Shown here: positions 6,236-9,571 of the stretch, in pieces
How the letters are laid out: every line of letters begins with the position of its first letter
Position numbering within the stretch: the first letter of the stretch is position 1
NCBI GenBank assembly: GCA_947631715.1
Contig: CANRMK010000066.1
Coordinates: 1 to 9,571, forward strand
Length of the DNA: 9,571 nt
From: an uncultured Acetatifactor sp.
GTDB lineage: Bacteria > Bacillota > Clostridia > Lachnospirales > Lachnospiraceae
Direction: 5' to 3'
Position numbers and translations under genes: made by a program
The notes under the pieces: generated by a model
The model's database searches: none
Seen by the model: only the letters and a program-made list of their open reading frames with translations
What the model was told of the DNA's origin: nothing

Positions 6236-6655
6236 ATGAGAAAGAACAGTATAAAAAATACCCGCATAAACGGAGAGGTGCAGCGGGTCTTGGCGGAGAT
6301 CATCCGGGGTGAGATCAAGGATCCCCGGATCAGCCAGTGGACAAGCGTTGTGTCGGTGGAGGTAGCCCCGGATTTAAAAAGCTGTAAGGCATGGATCAGC
6401 GTCCTGGGGAATGAAGAGGTGCGGAAAGCCACGCTGGAGGGGTTAAAGAGCGCTGAGGGATTTATCCGGAAACAGCTGGCCAGGACCGTCAATCTCAGGA
6501 ATACGCCGGAGATCACGTTCGTGATGGATCAGTCTATCGAATACGGCGTCAATATGTCCCATCGGATCGATGAGGTCAGGGCGGAGGATCAGGAAAAAGC
6601 CAGGGCATATGGAACGCAGGAGGAAGAATCAAGCACTTTGGAACGAGAGGAATGA
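6236..6655 (+). CDS. rbfA: 30S ribosome-binding factor RbfA
   Basis: RbfA binds the 30S subunit near the 5' helix of 16S rRNA and helps its late maturation and cold adaptation; IF-2 and RimP from the same operon act in the same window of assembly. The 139-residue protein starts MRKNSIKNTRINGEVQR, typical of the family. It folds as a single KH-like domain, with IKDPRIS (27-33), VSVEVAPDLKSCKAWISV (39-56), the kinked helix with the AxG element (A73-E74-G75, FIRKQLA) and LRNTPEITFVMDQSIEYG (87-104). The last ~25 residues are Glu-rich. AGGA (6225-6228) lies 7 nt before the ATG; an out-of-frame ATG at 6231 is ignored. It begins 28 nt after infB. Confidence 0.95.
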   Translation: MRKNSIKNTRINGEVQRVLAEIIRGEIKDPRISQWTSVVSVEVAPDLKSCKAWISVLGNEEVRKATLEGLKSAEGFIRKQLARTVNLRNTPEITFVMDQSIEYGVNMSHRIDEVRAEDQEKARAYGTQEEESSTLEREE

Positions 6656-6661
6656 GGATTT

Positions 6662-7624
6662 ATGATCAATTTGCTGGAGGAATGCAGGGGGGCAGAGAGA
6701 ATCGGGATCAGCGGCCACGAGAGGCCGGACGGGGACTGTGTGGGAGCCGTGCTGGCGATGCAGATGTATCTGCGGAAGTGTCTGCCCGGGGCGGACGTAA
6801 AGGTGTTTCTGCAGCCGCCCTCGGAAATTTTCCGGGAGATAAAGGGGTTTGACGAGATCATTACGGATTTTCCGGAGGAAGAGCCCTTTGACATATTCTT
6901 TGCCCTGGACACGGACGCAGAGAGGATGGGAGGGGCGAAAGAGTATTTCCGCGCCGCCGGAAAGCGGATTAACATCGATCATCATCTGAGAGAGAACGGC
7001 AGCGGCGATATCAACCATATCGATTCCCGGACGGGCTCTACCTGTGAACTTGTCTATGACCTGATCGGGGAGGAGAATCTGGACCAGGATATCGCTTTGG
7101 CGCTTTATATCGGCATCATTCATGACACGGGGGTATTCCAGTATTCCTGCACGACTCCCGCCACCATGGAGAAAGGCGCAAAGCTGATCGGCTATGGCTT
7201 TGACTTTTCAAGACTGATCAGGGAGACCTTTTACCAAAAGACCTATGTGCAGGCTCAGATCGCCGGCCGCGCCCTGATGGAGAGCATCCGCTTTCTGGAG
7301 GGACGCTGCATTGTCAGCGCCCTGGACAAAAAGACCATGGATTTCTACAATGCGGATTCCAGGGATCTGGAGGGGATCGTGAACCAGCTGAGAAATATAG
7401 AGGGGATCGAGTGCGCTATTTTTATGTATCAGACAGATGTGCTGGAGTATAAGGTGAGCATGCGGTCCGGAGAATGTGTGAACGTGGCGGAGGTGGCGGC
7501 TTACTTTGGCGGCGGCGGGCATGCCAGAGCGGCGGGCTGCACCATGAAAGGCACATTTCACGACTGTGTGAACAATCTGTCCCTGCATATCGAAAAACAG
7601 ATGAAAGCCTGGGAAGAAGGATAA
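6662..7624 (+). CDS. nrnA: DHH/DHHA1 bifunctional oligoribonuclease and pAp phosphatase, NrnA type
   Basis: NrnA degrades 2-5 nt RNA fragments from the end and dephosphorylates 3'-phosphoadenosine 5'-phosphate, standing in for Orn and CysQ in many Firmicutes. The 320-residue product matches B. subtilis NrnA in length (313). The DHH domain shows motif I GHERPDGDCVG (H19, D23, D25), motif II ALDTD (D83), motif III DHH (D106-H107-H108) and motif IV HDTG (H154-D155). These are the expected Mn-binding residues. The C-terminal DHHA1 domain has the substrate-binding GGGGHARAAG (283-292). It starts 6 nt after the rbfA stop with GAGG (6654-6657) 4 nt upstream, and ends 4 nt before truB. A signalling-nucleotide phosphodiesterase cannot be excluded from sequence alone, but there is no PAS, GGDEF or membrane part as in GdpP. 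Confidence 0.9.
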   Translation: MINLLEECRGAERIGISGHERPDGDCVGAVLAMQMYLRKCLPGADVKVFLQPPSEIFREIKGFDEIITDFPEEEPFDIFFALDTDAERMGGAKEYFRAAGKRINIDHHLRENGSGDINHIDSRTGSTCELVYDLIGEENLDQDIALALYIGIIHDTGVFQYSCTTPATMEKGAKLIGYGFDFSRLIRETFYQKTYVQAQIAGRALMESIRFLEGRCIVSALDKKTMDFYNADSRDLEGIVNQLRNIEGIECAIFMYQTDVLEYKVSMRSGECVNVAEVAAYFGGGGHARAAGCTMKGTFHDCVNNLSLHIEKQMKAWEEG

Positions 7625-7628
7625 GGCT

Positions 7629-8531
7629 ATGATCAACGGCATCATTGTCATAGATAAGGAAGCCGGCTATACTTCCCACGATGTAGTGGCCAGGCTGCGC
7701 GGGATCTGCGGACAGAAAAAGATCGGACACACGGGGACGCTGGATCCCGGGGCCACGGGCGTTCTGCCCGTCTGCCTGGGCAGCGCCACAAAGCTCTGCG
7801 GCATGCTGACCGACAAGGACAAGGAGTATGCCGCAGAGTTTTTGCTGGGTGTGGAGACGGACACACAGGATCTGACCGGCACGGTGACTGCGGAGCGCCC
7901 GGCGGAGGTTTCCGGGGAAGAGGTCCGGCGGGTCTGTGAGAGCTTTATCGGAGAATACGATCAGGTCCCGCCCATGTACTCCGCCCTGAAAGTGAACGGG
8001 AAAAGGCTGTATGAGCTGGCGCGCAGGGGGGAAGAGGTAGAGCGGAAAGCCCGGACGGTAACGATCCGGGAGCTGGAGATCACGGAGTGCAGGCTGCCGG
8101 TGGTGACGGTCCGGGTGGTCTGCTCCAAAGGCACATATATCAGGACGCTCTGTGCGGATATCGGGGAAAAATTAGGCTGCGGCGCTGCCATGAAGAGCCT
8201 GCGGCGCACCCGGGTGGGAGAGTTCCGGCTGGAGGAGGCCATAGGGCTTCCAACGCTCCAGCAGATGAAAGACGCGGGGAGGCTCATGGAAGCGGTAATT
8301 CCCGTGGACAGCGTCTTCCAGGGATGCCCGGCGCTTCATATCGGGAAGGGCGCAGAGGCGCTTTTGGAGAACGGGAATGCGATCGCACCGGAGCAGACGG
8401 CGGAGCGGGAATGCCACGCGCCGGGGAAGTGGGTGCGGTTCTACAGGCAGGACGGAAGCTTTGCGGCGATCTATGCCTATGACAGGGACAGGAAGAGGTA
8501 TGTTCCTGTGAAAATGTTTCCCGACAGATAA
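7629..8531 (+). CDS. truB: tRNA pseudouridine-55 synthase TruB
   Basis: TruB isomerises U55 in the T loop of almost all tRNAs and also acts as a tRNA chaperone. The 300-residue protein has the catalytic motif GHTGTLDPGATGVL (33-46) with the nucleophile D39. It also has the family motifs DKEY (64-67), PPMYSALKVNGKRLYELAR (114-132) and KGTYIRTL (167-174). A C-terminal PUA-like region, about 233-298, ends in YVPVKMFP. The ATG at 7629 is 4 nt after the nrnA stop, with AAGG (7617-7620) 8 nt upstream lying inside the end of nrnA, so the two are probably translationally coupled. Length and motifs are intact. Confidence 0.96.
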   Translation: MINGIIVIDKEAGYTSHDVVARLRGICGQKKIGHTGTLDPGATGVLPVCLGSATKLCGMLTDKDKEYAAEFLLGVETDTQDLTGTVTAERPAEVSGEEVRRVCESFIGEYDQVPPMYSALKVNGKRLYELARRGEEVERKARTVTIRELEITECRLPVVTVRVVCSKGTYIRTLCADIGEKLGCGAAMKSLRRTRVGEFRLEEAIGLPTLQQMKDAGRLMEAVIPVDSVFQGCPALHIGKGAEALLENGNAIAPEQTAERECHAPGKWVRFYRQDGSFAAIYAYDRDRKRYVPVKMFPDR

Positions 8532-8561
8532 CTTATAGTCTGCCTGTGCGGGCGGGAAAGT

Positions 8562-9479
8562 GTGGTACGGTTGGAGATCATTGCAGGTACATCGGATTTT
8601 TATCTGGAGAAAGAGACGGCGGCTGCCATTGGAAAATTTGACGGGCTCCACATCGGCCACAGAAGGCTTTTGGAGGAGATCCTGGAGAGGAAAAAGGACG
8701 GGCTGGCCGCCTGCGTGTTTACTTTCGATCCGGCGCCCTCAGTGTTGTTCGGCACGTCTGACGGCAGAGAGCTCACGACAAGAGAGGAAAAGCGCCAGCT
8801 GTTCGAGCGGATGGGCATAGACATTCTGGTGGAATTTCCCCTGACATACGACACGGCCGCTATGGAGCCGGAGGAATTTGCAAGGCAGGTGCTGGCGGAG
8901 CGGATGCAGGTGCGCTTTCTGGCGGCGGGCACGGATCTGTCCTTTGGGAAGGGCGGTGCAGGGAATGCGGCGCTGCTTGAAAAGTTAGGGCCTGAGCTGG
9001 AATTTTCCATAAAGATCATCGACAAGGTATATATGGACGGCCGGGAGGTCAGCTCTTCCTGTGTGAGGGAGCTGGTGGAGGCGGGAAATATGGAGGCTGC
9101 AGAGCGGATGCTGGGAACTCCTTACCCGGTCATGGGAAAGGTGGTCGGCGGGAAACGGCTGGGAAGAACGCTGGGATTCCCCACGGTGAACCTGCTTCCG
9201 CCGGAGCATAAGCTGCTGCCGCCGAACGGTGTCTATGTCTCCCAGGTACTCTGGCAGGGGAAGCGCTACCATGCCATCAGCAATGTGGGATATAAGCCCA
9301 CGGTCACAAGGGACCATGTCCTGGGGGTAGAATCCTATCTGTACGATTTTGACAGAGAGATCTACGGGGAAGATATAGAGGTTTATTTGTTAAAATTCAG
9401 GCGCCCGGAACGGCATTTCGACAGCGTGGAGGCGCTGCAGGCACAGCTGAGGGAGGACATTGCCGCCGGGAGAAGGTAG
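8562..9479 (+). CDS. ribF: Bifunctional riboflavin kinase / FAD synthetase RibF
   Basis: RibF phosphorylates riboflavin to FMN and adenylylates FMN to FAD. The 305-residue product has the N-terminal nucleotidyltransferase domain with GKFDGLHIGH (24-33), FTFDPAPS (53-60), GTDLSFGKGGAGN (123-135) and SSSCVR (164-169). The C-terminal kinase domain has GRTLGFPTVN (201-210, including the PTxN nucleotide/Mg site), GVY (223-225), the NVGYKPT loop (241-247) and E257, the likely catalytic base in VESYLYDFD. The start is uncertain: a GTG at 8562 with GGG (8554-8556) 5 nt upstream is taken here, but a TTG at 8571 (MEIIAGTSDF) would also give a family-like N-terminus. There is no strong Shine-Dalgarno for either, which suggests low expression. 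It follows truB by 30 nt and is the last gene of the run. Confidence 0.94.
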   Translation: MVRLEIIAGTSDFYLEKETAAAIGKFDGLHIGHRRLLEEILERKKDGLAACVFTFDPAPSVLFGTSDGRELTTREEKRQLFERMGIDILVEFPLTYDTAAMEPEEFARQVLAERMQVRFLAAGTDLSFGKGGAGNAALLEKLGPELEFSIKIIDKVYMDGREVSSSCVRELVEAGNMEAAERMLGTPYPVMGKVVGGKRLGRTLGFPTVNLLPPEHKLLPPNGVYVSQVLWQGKRYHAISNVGYKPTVTRDHVLGVESYLYDFDREIYGEDIEVYLLKFRRPERHFDSVEALQAQLREDIAAGRR

Positions 9480-9500
9480 CGAATTGTCACAAGATTTTTT

Positions 9501-9526
9501 TGGAATATATTGACATTGGTATTCCA
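9501..9526. promoter_or_regulatory. Inverted repeat bracketing the -35 box, possible operator
   Basis: TGGAATA (9501-9507) and TATTCCA (9520-9526) form a perfect 7-bp inverted repeat with a 12-nt spacer that contains the whole -35 hexamer (9510-9515). Position and symmetry fit a repressor operator; a chance repeat in AT-rich DNA is possible. It is not a terminator, as the stem is AT-rich and no T-run follows it. Confidence 0.4.
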
Positions 9527-9538
9527 GTTATGTATAAT
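9510..9538 (+). promoter_or_regulatory. Consensus SigA promoter for the gene beyond the right edge
   Basis: TTGACA (9510-9515) and TATAAT (9533-9538) are both perfect hexamers with a 17-nt spacer, so this should be a strong vegetative promoter reading right. Transcription would start near 9544-9546. It shows that the gene following ribF forms a separate transcription unit and is not simply co-transcribed. Confidence 0.9.
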
Positions 9539-9549
9539 CTGAGGTGAAA

Positions 9550-9566
9550 TGTAACAAAATTGTAAT
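9550..9566 (+). promoter_or_regulatory. Match to the WalR (YycF) box
   Basis: TGTAAC (9550-9555), five bases AAAAT, then TGTAAT (9561-9566) fits the WalR response-regulator consensus TGTWAH-N5-TGTWAH with no mismatch. It lies about 5 nt downstream of the predicted start site. WalR sites downstream of a promoter are usually repressing in B. subtilis, so repression would be expected. The consensus is short and the region AT-rich, so chance remains possible. The last five bases of the window (9567-9571) have the spacing needed for a third half-site just beyond the edge. Confidence 0.5.
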
Positions 9567-9571
9567 AAATT

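Noticed and set aside
5665..6516. 283-codon minus-strand frame over infB and rbfA, and a similar 236-codon one at 4282-4992
   Set aside because: Both mirror conserved coding sequence of infB/rbfA, lack ribosome binding sites and show no family motifs.
6662..7624. Idea that the DHH protein is a c-di-AMP phosphodiesterase of the GdpP type
   Set aside because: There are no transmembrane, PAS or GGDEF-like parts; length and position between rbfA and truB fit stand-alone NrnA.

Overview
This window is a complete copy of the conserved Firmicutes nusA-infB operon, all on the plus strand: rimP, nusA, ylxR (rnpM), ylxQ, infB, rbfA, nrnA, truB and ribF, from about 834 to 9479. Gene order, the short NusA without C-terminal acidic repeats, the YlxR/YlxQ pair, the NrnA-type phosphoesterase between rbfA and truB, and strong GGAGG-type ribosome binding sites all point to a clostridial Firmicute. 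The moderately GC-rich coding sequence and the style of the IF2 linker suggest Lachnospiraceae (Clostridium cluster XIVa); the family assignment is inference.

Region by region: 1-530 is more AT-rich and holds two C-terminal gene fragments. One runs in from the left edge; the other has no start codon for its first ~29 open codons and looks like a decayed remnant. Both tails resemble the outer C-termini of large polytopic membrane proteins, but this is a weak call. 531-833 has no credible gene and is dominated by a ~190-bp imperfect palindrome (616-803). A consensus SigA promoter (TTGACA-N17-TATACT, 834-862) then drives the operon. Its ~95-nt leader carries an 8-bp hairpin followed by a U-rich run, then three tandem 13-bp repeats ending at the rimP Shine-Dalgarno.

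The genes are tightly packed: gaps range from 4 to 45 nt and ylxR/ylxQ overlap, consistent with one transcription unit. The products work together on ribosome production and RNA metabolism: RimP and RbfA mature the 30S subunit, IF2 starts translation, NusA controls transcription elongation and termination, YlxR/RnpM modulates RNase P, YlxQ is an L7Ae-type RNA binder, TruB makes pseudouridine 55 in tRNA, NrnA recycles nanoRNA and pAp, and RibF makes FMN and FAD.

After ribF (9480-9571) there is no convincing terminator. Instead there is a second perfect-consensus promoter (TTGACA-N17-TATAAT), with an inverted repeat bracketing its -35 box and, just downstream of the start site, a sequence matching the WalR (YycF) box. 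The unseen next gene may therefore belong to cell-wall homeostasis. I see no new multi-gene system: the core is housekeeping. The less ordinary material is the palindrome, the rimP leader, the RG-rich IF2 linker, the periodic NusA tail and the putatively WalR-controlled promoter.
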